Positions 1 to 5,869 of a stretch of DNA of 6,672 bases are shown here, piece after piece (the stretch's first letter is position 1; each line of letters opens with the position of its first letter). Origin of the DNA: Oscillospiraceae bacterium. Lineage in GTDB: Bacteria; Bacillota; Clostridia; Oscillospirales; Oscillospiraceae. The notes beneath the pieces were generated by a model that saw only the letters and a list, made by a program, of their open reading frames with translations, did no database searches and had not been told where the DNA came from. Position numbers and translations under genes: made by a program. The DNA lies in the NCBI GenBank assembly GCA_017409645.1, contig JAFQSI010000069.1, positions 1 to 6,672 on the forward strand, read 5' to 3'.

Positions 1-1
1 C

Positions 2-475
2 ATCCAGATGCAGGTCAAGGCCCTGGTCACCGAGATCCTTGCCGAGTACGACATCGGCCTGACCCTGGTGGACATCAAGATCCAGGACTCCGAGCCCCCC
101 ACCCAGGATGTTGTCGAGGCCTTCAAGGCCGTGGAAACGGCCAAGCAGCAGGCTGAGACGGTGGTCAACGACGCCAAGGCCTACCAGAACGCCAAGCTCC
201 CCGACGCCCAGGCCCAGGCCGACAAGCTGATCCAGAACGCGGAGTACCTGAAGCAGAAGCGCATCAACGAGGCCACCGAGCAGGTCGCCATGTTCAACGC
301 CATGTACGCCGAGTACGCCCGCAATCCCCAGATCACCCGCTCCCGTATGTACTACGAGGCCATCCAGGAAATCCTGCCCGGTGTGAAGGTCTACATCGAC
401 ACCACCGGCGGCGGGAACATCGACATGATGCTGCCCCTGGAGAGCTTCATCCCCGATACCAATGGAGGTAACTGA
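2..475 (+). CDS. hflK: HflK, SPFH-family subunit of the HflKC membrane complex (3' part, 5' end outside window)
   Basis: Only the C-terminal ~157 residues are present; the frame is open to the left edge, so the internal ATG at 8 is not the true start. The visible part begins in the end of the SPFH/band-7 domain (ALVTEILAEYDIGLTLVDIKIQD), followed by the PPTQDVVEAFKAVETAKQQAE stretch typical of HflK. Next comes a long charged Ala/Glu/Lys-rich helix (VVNDAKAYQNAKLPDAQAQA onward), expected to be coiled coil, and then the NPQITRSRMYYEAIQEILPG segment that closes HflK proteins. In E. coli, HflK and HflC alternate in a cage around the FtsH protease in the inner membrane and modulate its access to membrane substrates; the same role here is inferred. 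The stop lies 2 bases before hflC, and the hflC ribosome site is inside this gene's last codons, so the pair is surely cotranscribed. HflK rather than HflC is supported by order and by the PPxxVxxAFxxVxxA signature. Confidence 0.93.
   Translation: MQMQVKALVTEILAEYDIGLTLVDIKIQDSEPPTQDVVEAFKAVETAKQQAETVVNDAKAYQNAKLPDAQAQADKLIQNAEYLKQKRINEATEQVAMFNAMYAEYARNPQITRSRMYYEAIQEILPGVKVYIDTTGGGNIDMMLPLESFIPDTNGGN
464..469 (+). promoter_or_regulatory. Ribosome binding site of hflC inside the end of hflK
   Basis: GGAGGT sits 8 bases before the ATG at 478 and overlaps the last codons of hflK. It fixes the hflC start and indicates translation of the two genes from one message. Confidence 0.8.
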
Positions 476-477
476 CC

Positions 478-1350
478 ATGAAAAAAACCGGTATCATCCT
501 GATCCTGTGCCTGCTTCTGCTGGTGGTGGCGCTGAACAGCTTCTACACCGTGGAGGAGAACCAGTTCGCCTGCATCGTCCGCTTCTCCGAGATCATCGGC
601 ACCACGGACACCGCCGGCCTGCACTTCAAGCTGCCCTTTGTGGACAACATCAGCTATTTTTCCAAGGCCACCCAGTTCTATGACATCCCCCCCAGCGAGG
701 TCCTGACCTCCGACAAGCAGAACATGACCGCCGACTGCTACGTCCTGTGGCGGATCGAGGATCCCAAGAAGTTCTACCAGACCCTGGGCTCCACCGGCGC
801 CGCCGAGCAGCGTCTGAACGCCACCACCTACAACGAGCTGAAGACCGTCATGGGCACCCTGGCCCAGGCGGACATCATCAACATGGCCGACGGCGCCGAG
901 CGCAACGACATCTACGAGGGCATCAACGCCAAGGTCGACGCCCAGGCCAGGACCTACGGCATCACCGTGGAGGATGTGAAGATCAAGCGCTTCGACCTGC
1001 CCCAGTCCAACGAGAATGCGGTCTACTCCCGCATGATCTCCGAGCGCAACCAGATGGCGGAGAAGTACACCGCCGACGGCAACTACGACGCCTCCATCAT
1101 CCGAAACGATGTGGACAAGCAGGTCAACATCATCATCAGCAACGCCCAGGCGGAGGCCGCCAAGCTGGTGGCCGAGGGCGAGGCCGAATACATGCGCATG
1201 CTGGCCGAGGCCTACGACACCGCCGACAAGAAGGATTTCTACGAGTTCACCATCGCCCTGGACGCCCTGAAGCAGTCCCTGACCGGCGACGAGAAGACCA
1301 TCATCCTGGACGCCGACTCCGCCCTGGCCCAGATCCTGACCGGCAATTAA
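478..1350 (+). CDS. hflC: HflC, SPFH-family partner of HflK
   Basis: Complete 290-residue protein. Residues about 4-19 (KTGIILILCLLLLVVA) form one N-terminal membrane anchor or uncleaved signal. The SPFH/band-7 domain follows (about 22-190), with the typical opening YTVEENQFACIVRFSEII and G-L-H-F-K-L-P-F-V around 47-55. Residues about 185-250 contain the conserved SERNQMAEKYTADGNYDASI-type segment and an Ala/Glu-rich helix (NAQAEAAKLVAEGEAEYMRM). The C-terminus (KKDFYEFTIALDALKQSL, then ILDADSALAQIL) matches the usual end of HflC. It is somewhat shorter than E. coli HflC, which is common in Firmicutes. Known role in E. coli: with HflK it forms the membrane cage that regulates FtsH. FtsH itself is not in this window. 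The ATG is chosen for the GGAGGT 8 bases upstream and the 2-base gap from hflK. No canonical U-tract terminator follows; a palindrome lies about 22 bases after the stop. Confidence 0.95.
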   Translation: MKKTGIILILCLLLLVVALNSFYTVEENQFACIVRFSEIIGTTDTAGLHFKLPFVDNISYFSKATQFYDIPPSEVLTSDKQNMTADCYVLWRIEDPKKFYQTLGSTGAAEQRLNATTYNELKTVMGTLAQADIINMADGAERNDIYEGINAKVDAQARTYGITVEDVKIKRFDLPQSNENAVYSRMISERNQMAEKYTADGNYDASIIRNDVDKQVNIIISNAQAEAAKLVAEGEAEYMRMLAEAYDTADKKDFYEFTIALDALKQSLTGDEKTIILDADSALAQILTGN

Positions 1351-1372
1351 TTACAAATTGGGCACCCGGTAG

Positions 1373-1392
1373 GGCGGGGTCATGACCCCGCC
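1373..1392. repeat. Perfect 20-base palindrome downstream of hflC
   Basis: GGCGGGGTCA/TGACCCCGCC is a perfect inverted repeat with no spacer. It begins 22 bases after the hflC stop. It could fold as a GC-rich hairpin in the hflC mRNA tail and so stabilise or weakly terminate the transcript, but there is no T-run after it on either strand, so a standard intrinsic terminator is unlikely. It resembles the short GC-rich palindromes dispersed between genes in many Clostridia genomes; that kinship is recalled, not tested. Confidence 0.6.
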
Positions 1393-1448
1393 GACCAGGT
1401 AGGATGACCACCCCAATCCCAACAGAAGCACCGACTTCCAATTACATA

Positions 1449-1486
1449 TGTCATTGCGAGGAGCCGTAGGCGACGTGGCAATGACA
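1449..1486. repeat. Short interspersed repeat unit with TGTCATTGC / GCAATGACA ends
   Basis: A 38-base unit bounded by perfect 9-base inverted repeats (1449-1457 and 1478-1486), with the core GAGGAGCCGTAGGCGACGTG. It matches the arms of the larger element at 5985-6106: both share TCATTGCGAGGAG, then a short GC-rich variable part, then CGACGTGGCAAT. It lies in the leader region of the 157-residue membrane-protein gene. No transposase is nearby, so it is a non-autonomous or REP-like repeat. It contains an in-frame ATG at 1448-1450 that could be mistaken for that gene's start. Confidence 0.75.
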
Positions 1487-1512
1487 GAGGAAACCGTCAG
1501 ATCACCCAGAAA

Positions 1513-1520
1513 AGAGAGGT
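1513..1520 (+). promoter_or_regulatory. Ribosome binding site that decides the start at 1526
   Basis: AGAGAGGT lies 5 bases before the ATG at 1526. The alternative in-frame ATG at 1448 has no such site and lies in a repeat, so 1526 is preferred. Confidence 0.65.
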
Positions 1521-1525
1521 CCCCC

Positions 1526-1999
1526 ATGAAAACTGATCATCTGTCCGAAATACGTGCCCGGCTTTGGGATTCCCTGGAGATGGCCCATGTCCGTGTCCAA
1601 CTGATCGTGCTGGCGGCCGCCTATGCCGTGTTCATGCTGATCTTCCGGTTCCGCTCTGTGCCGGTGCCGGAGATCCGGACGCTGATGCTGAGCATCGTCA
1701 GCATTCTGTTCCTGCCCATCCTGTTCTTCTGGCTGTGGCGGGTGTGGCGCATCTACCGGAGCCCGGAGGAATACGTCTTCTGCCGGACGGAGCTGGGCCA
1801 GCCCCATCATTTTCCGATGCTGCGGGGGATGTTCACCTTCATGGGCGTGGTGGAGGCCGACGGCAGCCGCTTCGCTGTGGAGACACACGCCATCTTCGCC
1901 GACCGGGGCATCGTCCAGCCCCTGATGGAGGACTACATCGGCAGGACCGTCACCATCGCCTGGAACCGGAAGACCGAGATGGTGGTGGTGATCGGCTAG
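1526..1999 (+). CDS. Unrecognised 157-residue protein with two membrane helices and a cytoplasmic-type C-terminal domain
   Basis: I do not recognise the family. Residues 1-23 are polar and charged (KTDHLSEIRARLWDSLEM). Residues about 24-40 (VQLIVLAAAYAVFMLIF) and about 52-74 (TLMLSIVSILFLPILFFWLW) are two hydrophobic segments, joined by a short basic/proline loop (RFRSVPVPEIR) and followed by the basic RVWRIYRS. By the positive-inside rule the charges are on both flanks, so topology is uncertain. Residues about 81-157 look like a compact, beta-rich soluble domain with alternating hydrophobic strands (FTFMGVVEADGSRFAVETHA, ending TVTIAWNRKTEMVVVIG), reminiscent of small OB- or NfeD-like domains; this is a weak resemblance only. 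The start at 1526 follows AGAGAGGT; a 26-residue extension to 1448 would be encoded by a repeat. A hairpin follows the stop by about 30 bases. No functional partner is evident among its neighbours. Confidence 0.75.
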   Translation: MKTDHLSEIRARLWDSLEMAHVRVQLIVLAAAYAVFMLIFRFRSVPVPEIRTLMLSIVSILFLPILFFWLWRVWRIYRSPEEYVFCRTELGQPHHFPMLRGMFTFMGVVEADGSRFAVETHAIFADRGIVQPLMEDYIGRTVTIAWNRKTEMVVVIG

Positions 2000-2020
2000 A
2001 GCCCGCGACAAATATCGACA

Positions 2021-2062
2021 GAAAAAACAAAAGGACTGCCCGGGGGGATGGGCAGTCCTTTT
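2021..2062. terminator. Bidirectional intrinsic terminator, stronger on the minus strand
   Basis: A 13-base perfect stem (AAAAGGACTGCCC at 2029-2041, GGGCAGTCCTTTT at 2050-2062) encloses an 8-base loop. On the plus strand it ends the 157-residue gene, but only four T's follow (TTTTATCC). On the minus strand the stem is followed by TTTTGTTTTTTC, a far better U-tract. That asymmetry suggests its main user is a minus-strand transcript, the candidate small RNA starting near 2134. Confidence 0.88.
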
Positions 2063-2134
2063 ATCCGGTTCCGGCGAGGGGGGCCGGAGCCGATCGGAAG
2101 AGGCAATCATGATCATGTAAGATCAGATCTGACG
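2021..2134 (-). ncRNA. Candidate small RNA with two C-rich hairpin loops
   Basis: Predicted from promoter and terminator; no known family recognised. Transcription from the promoter at 2141-2169 should start near 2134 and end in the U-tract near 2021, giving about 115 nt. The 5' third (2134-2095) has little clear structure and contains several GATC repeats. Hairpin 1 pairs 2094-2083 with 2075-2063 (core UCCGGC/GCCGGA, extended with one C-A mismatch and one bulged G) and exposes the 7-base loop CCCCCUC. Hairpin 2 is the terminator, with loop AUCCCCCC. Repeated C-rich single-stranded loops are known in Firmicute regulatory RNAs (for example RsaE and other C-rich-motif RNAs of Staphylococcus), where they pair with G-rich Shine-Dalgarno regions; a similar role here is inference. 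It is also antisense to the 3' UTR of the upstream plus-strand gene. No coding frame with a ribosome site is seen in it. Confidence 0.5.
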
Positions 2135-2140
2135 CTACAC

Positions 2141-2169
2141 ATTATAGCAAAGCTCCGCCGATTCGGCAA
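2141..2169 (-). promoter_or_regulatory. Minus-strand housekeeping promoter facing an intergenic region
   Basis: Read on the minus strand: -35 TTGCCG (2169-2164), 17-base spacer, -10 TATAAT (2146-2141, perfect consensus) preceded by TGC, an extended -10. Upstream of the -35 the minus strand reads ATTATTTTTACTTTCGAAAG, an AT-rich stretch that could act as an UP element. It points away from the AraC-family gene, beyond that gene's own terminator, and there is no gene on this strand downstream in the gap, so a non-coding transcript is the simplest product. Confidence 0.65.
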
Positions 2170-2235
2170 TCTTTCGAAAGTAAAAATAATGAATCGTTTC
2201 CAACGGCAGAGAATGGACAAAAAACCGAGAAAATG

Positions 2236-2269
2236 GAATAAAATGGGACGCTTTTTCCAAGCGTCCCAT
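2236..2269 (-). terminator. Intrinsic terminator of the tldD-tldE-regulator operon
   Basis: Read on the minus strand, ATGGGACGC (2269-2261) pairs with GCGTCCCAT (2251-2243) across the 9-base loop TTGGAAAAA, followed by the T-rich TTTATT. It lies 6 bases after the stop codon of the AraC-family gene, ending the operon. Confidence 0.88.
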
Positions 2270-2275
2270 GATGGA

Positions 2276-3139
2276 TTACTGGTTGTCCCGGTACTTTTTC
2301 GGAGAGAGTCCGAATCGTTTTTGGAAAATCCTGTGAAAATAGCTGACGTTTTCGTAGCCCACGGACAGGGCGATGTCGGAGATTCTCTGGCGGGTATGCT
2401 CCAGCAGCCAGGCCGCCTGACGCAGCCGCCGCTCCTGCAAAAGCTCTGTGTAGGTCCGGCCCGTGCGGCGCTTGATCTCCCGGCTGAGCCAGGCCACATC
2501 GCAGTGGAGCATGGCGGCTGCATCCGTCAGGCTCCCTCCGGCGTAGTTCGTCTCCAGGTAGCGCAGCACGCCCAGGATGGCCTGCTGCTCCCGGATGCCC
2601 ATGGTCATCCGGTCGCTCTCCTCCAGCAGCTGGACGAAGAGCAGTCCCACGGTGTACAGGGGGATGGCCCGGCGGCTGTCCGGATGCTCCAGCAGATGCA
2701 GCAGCAGATTTTCCATCAGATTCTGGACGGGCTTCACATCTGCCACATGGAAATGCAGATAGCCGTAGGGCGTCTCCTGGCCCAGACACCGGAGGATGAA
2801 TTCCCGCAGGGGCGTCTCCTCGGCGCCCAGGAAGGCCAGGATGTCTCCGAACAGCTCCGGCTTGATGAAGAAGCTGACGGCCAGGGCGTCGCCGGTCAGG
2901 GGCAGCAGCTCCTGGGGGGTGTTCTGGCCCAGCAGCAGCAGCTCGCCCTCGGTCAGCTCCACATCGGTGGTACCGATCCGGTGCCGGGAGCTGCCCCGGA
3001 CCATGTACAGCAGCTCCGCATAGTCCCGGCTGCGGACCGGGGTGCCGCTTTTGGGGTGGCGGTACAGGGCCATGCGCCGTCCCACATGCCACCGGGGCTC
3101 CCCGCCCTCGCTCAGGGTCCGGCTCAGCAGCTCTCTCAC
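2276..3139 (-). CDS. AraC/XylS-family transcriptional regulator with N-terminal cupin-like sensor domain
   Basis: 287 residues. Residues about 15-150 resemble the cupin-type ligand-binding half of AraC proteins (YAELLYMVRGSSRHRIG, then ELTEGELLLLGQNTPQELLP), without any motif that would name a ligand. Residues about 187-286 are the double helix-turn-helix DNA-binding domain: first HTH at 203-227 (SLTDAAAMLHCDVAWLSREI), second at 253-277 (ISDIALSVGYENVSYFHRIF), closed by the family hallmark FGLSPKKYR. The start is GTG (3139-3137), overlapping the TGA of tldE as GTGA. There is no strong ribosome site of its own, so translation is probably coupled to tldE. It is the last gene of the tldD operon and is followed at once by a terminator. 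Family members are usually activators; the target is unknown, and control of its own operon or of a linked peptide system is only inference. Downstream ATGs would shorten the N-terminus, but the overlap argues for GTG. Confidence 0.9.
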   Translation of the reverse strand: MRELLSRTLSEGGEPRWHVGRRMALYRHPKSGTPVRSRDYAELLYMVRGSSRHRIGTTDVELTEGELLLLGQNTPQELLPLTGDALAVSFFIKPELFGDILAFLGAEETPLREFILRCLGQETPYGYLHFHVADVKPVQNLMENLLLHLLEHPDSRRAIPLYTVGLLFVQLLEESDRMTMGIREQQAILGVLRYLETNYAGGSLTDAAAMLHCDVAWLSREIKRRTGRTYTELLQERRLRQAAWLLEHTRQRISDIALSVGYENVSYFHRIFQKRFGLSPKKYRDNQ

Positions 3140-4452
3140 TTGCCGGAGACGGCCACGCCGGTGAACAGCACCTCGGGTGCGCCGTAGTCGCTGCCCACGC
3201 CGAACTTCAGCTCGGAGGAGACGGCCGTCACCTTGTTCAGCAGCTGGTAGAAGTTGTCGGCCACGGTGAAATTCTTGATGGGGGCGGCCTTTTTGCCGTC
3301 CCTGACCAGATAGCCGTCGGCCTGGAGGGAGAAGTCGCCGGACTGGACATTGGCGCCGGCGTGGAGGCCCTGGAGGCTGGTCAGGTACAGACCGTCGCCC
3401 AGCTTTTCCAGCAGCTCATCGTTGGACAGCCCGCCAGGGGCGATATACAGGCCCTTGGGCTCGATGCCGGTGGCGGAGCTGGCGTTGCCGGTGGTCTGTC
3501 TGCCCAGCAGACTGGCGTACATCCGGTTGTACAGCAGGGTGTTCAGGCGGCCCTTTTCGATGACGTTTTTGGCATAGACTGCCACGCCCTCGCCGTCGAA
3601 GGGGCAGTGGCCGAACTTTTCGGGATGGAAGGGATCATCCACCAGGGTCAGCGCTTCGCTGGCCACCAGCTCGCCCTCCCGGCCGGAGAGCAGGGTGGTC
3701 TTCAGGTAGGCACTCCGGGCGGAGAAGACGGTGGCGTAAGTCTCCATCAGGCTGCACACGGTGGCGGAGTCCATGATGATGTTGTACTTTCCGGAGGGCA
3801 CCGTATCCGCGCCCAGCTTGCCCAGGGCGCCGGAGACGGCCTTGTCCACGGTATACTCCGTGGTCTTCCGGCTGACATCGGTCAGGCAGAATTCGTCGGC
3901 GGCCTCTTCGCCGTCGCGGACGGCGGCCATCAGGCCCTGGTAGACAAGGCCCGTCTCATAGTGCAGCTGCAGTCCCGCGGAATTCATCACATCCTGGACG
4001 ATGTTCATGCCGGAGACGAAGCTCTGGGTGCCGTCGATGACTCTGGGATCGGCGGCGTAGGCCAGCTCCTGCAGCTTCAATGCCCGCTCCTTCAGCTCAT
4101 CGGCACCGGGCAGGGTGATGGCGGTGTCCCGGCTGGTTTCGTAGCGGTCGCTGCCGGGGAACAGGCCCACCTGGTCCGCCTCGTCCAGGACGAGGGCGTT
4201 GCCGCAGGCCGTCTCCACGATCTCGGCGGCGGCCTCGGGGGTCACCAGCTCGCTGGATGCGTAGCCGGACTTGCCGCCCACCACGCAGCGGACCGTCATG
4301 GAGCCCGAGCGGGAGTAGCTGACGGCGGTGATCTCCTTCTTCAGGGCCTCCACGCCGGTGTCCTCCTTGGCGGTGATGGTCAGCTCATATTCCTGCGCGC
4401 CGAACTGCTTCGCAGCTTCAGCGACGGCGTTTTTGATGATATCCATGTTCAT
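3136..4452 (-). CDS. tldE: TldE/PmbA, non-catalytic partner of the TldD metalloprotease
   Basis: 438 residues, close to the usual length of PmbA/TldE (about 450). The protein has the two-domain TldD/PmbA fold pattern: an N-terminal part (about 1-200) with YSRSGSMTVRCVVGGKSGYA and DPRVIDGTQSF-type segments, and a C-terminal beta-rich part (about 220-438) with GKYNIIMDSATVCSLMETYA, the DDPFHPEKFGHCPFDGEGVA stretch, a Gly/Ser-rich GNASSATGIEPKGLYIAPG region and the family ending DFSLQADGYLVRDGKKAAPI...KNFTVADNFYQLL. No HExxxH motif is present, as expected for the TldE subunit, which in E. coli pairs with TldD and lacks zinc. The known role of the heterodimer is degradation of unfolded peptides and maturation of microcin B17 and similar RiPP precursors. 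The ATG at 4452 is chosen for AAGGAGGT 6 bases upstream. tldD ends 17 bases upstream; the AraC-family gene overlaps its stop. Confidence 0.95.
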   Translation of the reverse strand: MNMDIIKNAVAEAAKQFGAQEYELTITAKEDTGVEALKKEITAVSYSRSGSMTVRCVVGGKSGYASSELVTPEAAAEIVETACGNALVLDEADQVGLFPGSDRYETSRDTAITLPGADELKERALKLQELAYAADPRVIDGTQSFVSGMNIVQDVMNSAGLQLHYETGLVYQGLMAAVRDGEEAADEFCLTDVSRKTTEYTVDKAVSGALGKLGADTVPSGKYNIIMDSATVCSLMETYATVFSARSAYLKTTLLSGREGELVASEALTLVDDPFHPEKFGHCPFDGEGVAVYAKNVIEKGRLNTLLYNRMYASLLGRQTTGNASSATGIEPKGLYIAPGGLSNDELLEKLGDGLYLTSLQGLHAGANVQSGDFSLQADGYLVRDGKKAAPIKNFTVADNFYQLLNKVTAVSSELKFGVGSDYGAPEVLFTGVAVSGK

Positions 4453-4458
4453 AGCATT

Positions 4459-4466
4459 ACCTCCTT
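4459..4466 (-). promoter_or_regulatory. Ribosome binding site of tldE
   Basis: On the minus strand AAGGAGGT precedes the ATG at 4452 by 6 bases, inside the 17-base gap after tldD. It is a near-perfect Shine-Dalgarno sequence and rules out the longer upstream reading frame as the start of tldE. Confidence 0.88.
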
Positions 4467-4469
4467 CAC

Positions 4470-5861
4470 TTAAGCCTGGCCGCCCACGGTGATGGAGCTG
4501 ACCCGGATCATGGGCTGGCCCACATCGGCGGGGATCATGCCGGAGGACGCGCCGCAGTTGCCCTGGGCAGTCTGAAGGTCCTGACCGACCATGTCGATCT
4601 TCCGGATGACGTCGCCGCCGTTGCCGATGAGGGCTGCGCCACGGACGGGCTCGCAGATCTTGCCGTTTCTGACCCGGTAGGCCTCTCTGGCGGCGAAGTT
4701 GAAGTCGCCGGTGAAGGGGTTGACGGAGCCGCCGCCCATGGAAGCGCAGAAGATGCCGTCGTCGATGGAGGCGATGATCTCCTCGTTGGTGTCGGGGCCG
4801 CTCTCGATGAAGGTGTTGCTCATCCGGGAGGTGGTCTCGAAGGCGTAGCTCTGGCGGCGGGCAGAGGCGGTGTGGGGCAGGCCCATGCGCCGCTCGCCCA
4901 GCCGGTCGACCAGGTAGGATTTGAGGATGCCGTTTTCGATCAGGACCCGGCGGCGGTTGGGGTTGCCCTCGTCGTCGATGTTGCAGGAGCCCCAGCCGTT
5001 TGCGATGGTGCCGTCGTCCACGGCGGTGACCTTGGAGCCGGCCACGGGCTGGCCCAGTTTGCCGCACATCTGGCTCATGCCGATGGCCACACAGGAGGCC
5101 TCCAGGGAGTGGCCGCAGGCCTCGTGGAAGATGACGCCGCCGAAGCCGGAGGCGATGGCCACGGTCATCTGACCGCTGGGACAGGGAACGGCCTTCAGGT
5201 TCACCAGAGCCTGGCGGGCGGCCTCAGCGCCGATCGCCTTGGGGGCATGGCGGGCGATGTCGAAGAATTCCAGACCCATCTGGCTGCCGGGAGAGGCGAT
5301 GCCCTGCTCGTTGCGGCTGCCGTCGGAGCCGATGGCGGTGAGCATCATCCGGGTGCGGATCTGGCGGTCGGAGGTGTACAGGCCCTCGGAATTGGCCACG
5401 GTGAAGCTCTTGTCGGAGGTCAGCAGGGTGCCGTTGACCTGGATGATCTCGTCGCCTGCGGCCCAGGCGGCGTCGGCGGCCTCCCGGATCAGACCACAGC
5501 GGACCCCGGCGCTGACGTCGAAGGGATTGATGGCGATGGGATGGATGTTGGGATTGATCCGCTCCACCAGGGAGAAGTCGGCGATCCGGTCCACGGGATT
5601 TCCCACGGCCTGGGCCACCCGCCGGGCACATTCGCGCAGGCCGGAGGGGGTCAGATCGGTGGTGGAGGCGAAATAGGTCCGGGTGCCCAGGAAGCCCCGG
5701 ATGCCCACGCCGCTGATGATCTTGTTGGCAACTGTCTCGATTTTTCTGTCCGCGTAGCCGATGCGGTTATCCTTGGTATACTCCGCGTAGACCTCGGCAA
5801 AGTCCGCGCCGCCGTGCAGCACGATAGCGATCAGCTCGGACATGGTCTTTTTGTCAAGCAT
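4470..5861 (-). CDS. tldD: TldD, zinc metalloprotease subunit
   Basis: 463 residues, a typical TldD length. The metal-binding HExxxH motif is present as HEACGH (His246, Glu247, His251) in GFGGVIFHEACGHSLEA. A cysteine at position 436 in GNCGASSG, just before the conserved VGQPMIRVSSITVGG end, matches the third zinc ligand known from the E. coli TldD structure, so the catalytic site looks intact. Other family segments include the N-terminal EVYAEYTKDNRIGYADRKIE and the glycine-rich MGGGSVNPFTGDFNFAAREAY. Known function: with TldE it forms a protease that threads unfolded peptides into an internal active-site cavity; it processes RiPP precursors such as McbA and degrades CcdA-like antitoxins in E. 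coli. No such substrate gene is visible here. The ATG at 5861 is preceded at 8 bases by AAAGGA. It is the first gene of the operon, with a strong promoter about 60 bases upstream. Confidence 0.96.
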   Translation of the reverse strand: MLDKKTMSELIAIVLHGGADFAEVYAEYTKDNRIGYADRKIETVANKIISGVGIRGFLGTRTYFASTTDLTPSGLRECARRVAQAVGNPVDRIADFSLVERINPNIHPIAINPFDVSAGVRCGLIREAADAAWAAGDEIIQVNGTLLTSDKSFTVANSEGLYTSDRQIRTRMMLTAIGSDGSRNEQGIASPGSQMGLEFFDIARHAPKAIGAEAARQALVNLKAVPCPSGQMTVAIASGFGGVIFHEACGHSLEASCVAIGMSQMCGKLGQPVAGSKVTAVDDGTIANGWGSCNIDDEGNPNRRRVLIENGILKSYLVDRLGERRMGLPHTASARRQSYAFETTSRMSNTFIESGPDTNEEIIASIDDGIFCASMGGGSVNPFTGDFNFAAREAYRVRNGKICEPVRGAALIGNGGDVIRKIDMVGQDLQTAQGNCGASSGMIPADVGQPMIRVSSITVGGQA

Positions 5862-5869
5862 AATGTCAG

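Noticed and set aside
2022..2116. Short minus-strand coding frame within the candidate sRNA (ATG at 2116, reading on through both hairpins)
   Set aside because: No ribosome site before the ATG, and the frame runs through the hairpins and terminator into the shadow of the plus-strand gene without a stop, so it is unlikely to be a small protein.
2142..3092. Second minus-strand open frame across the AraC-family gene
   Set aside because: A different frame of the same DNA, Arg/Pro/Ala-rich; the frame at 2276-3139 carries the AraC domains and the coupled start.
2048..3187. Plus-strand open frame of 379 residues antisense to the AraC-family gene
   Set aside because: Gln/Leu/Pro-rich shadow; it starts inside a terminator stem and runs opposite an obvious double-HTH regulator.
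3361..4473. Long plus-strand open frame (370 residues) antisense to tldE
   Set aside because: It is Gly/Ala/Gln/Val-rich with no recognisable domain, is a mirror of GC-rich codons of tldE, and has no ribosome site or promoter of its own.
4453..5067. Upstream extension of the tldE reading frame into tldD
   Set aside because: The extra ~200 residues are Arg/Pro/His-rich shadow of tldD; the ATG at 4452 has a strong Shine-Dalgarno site.
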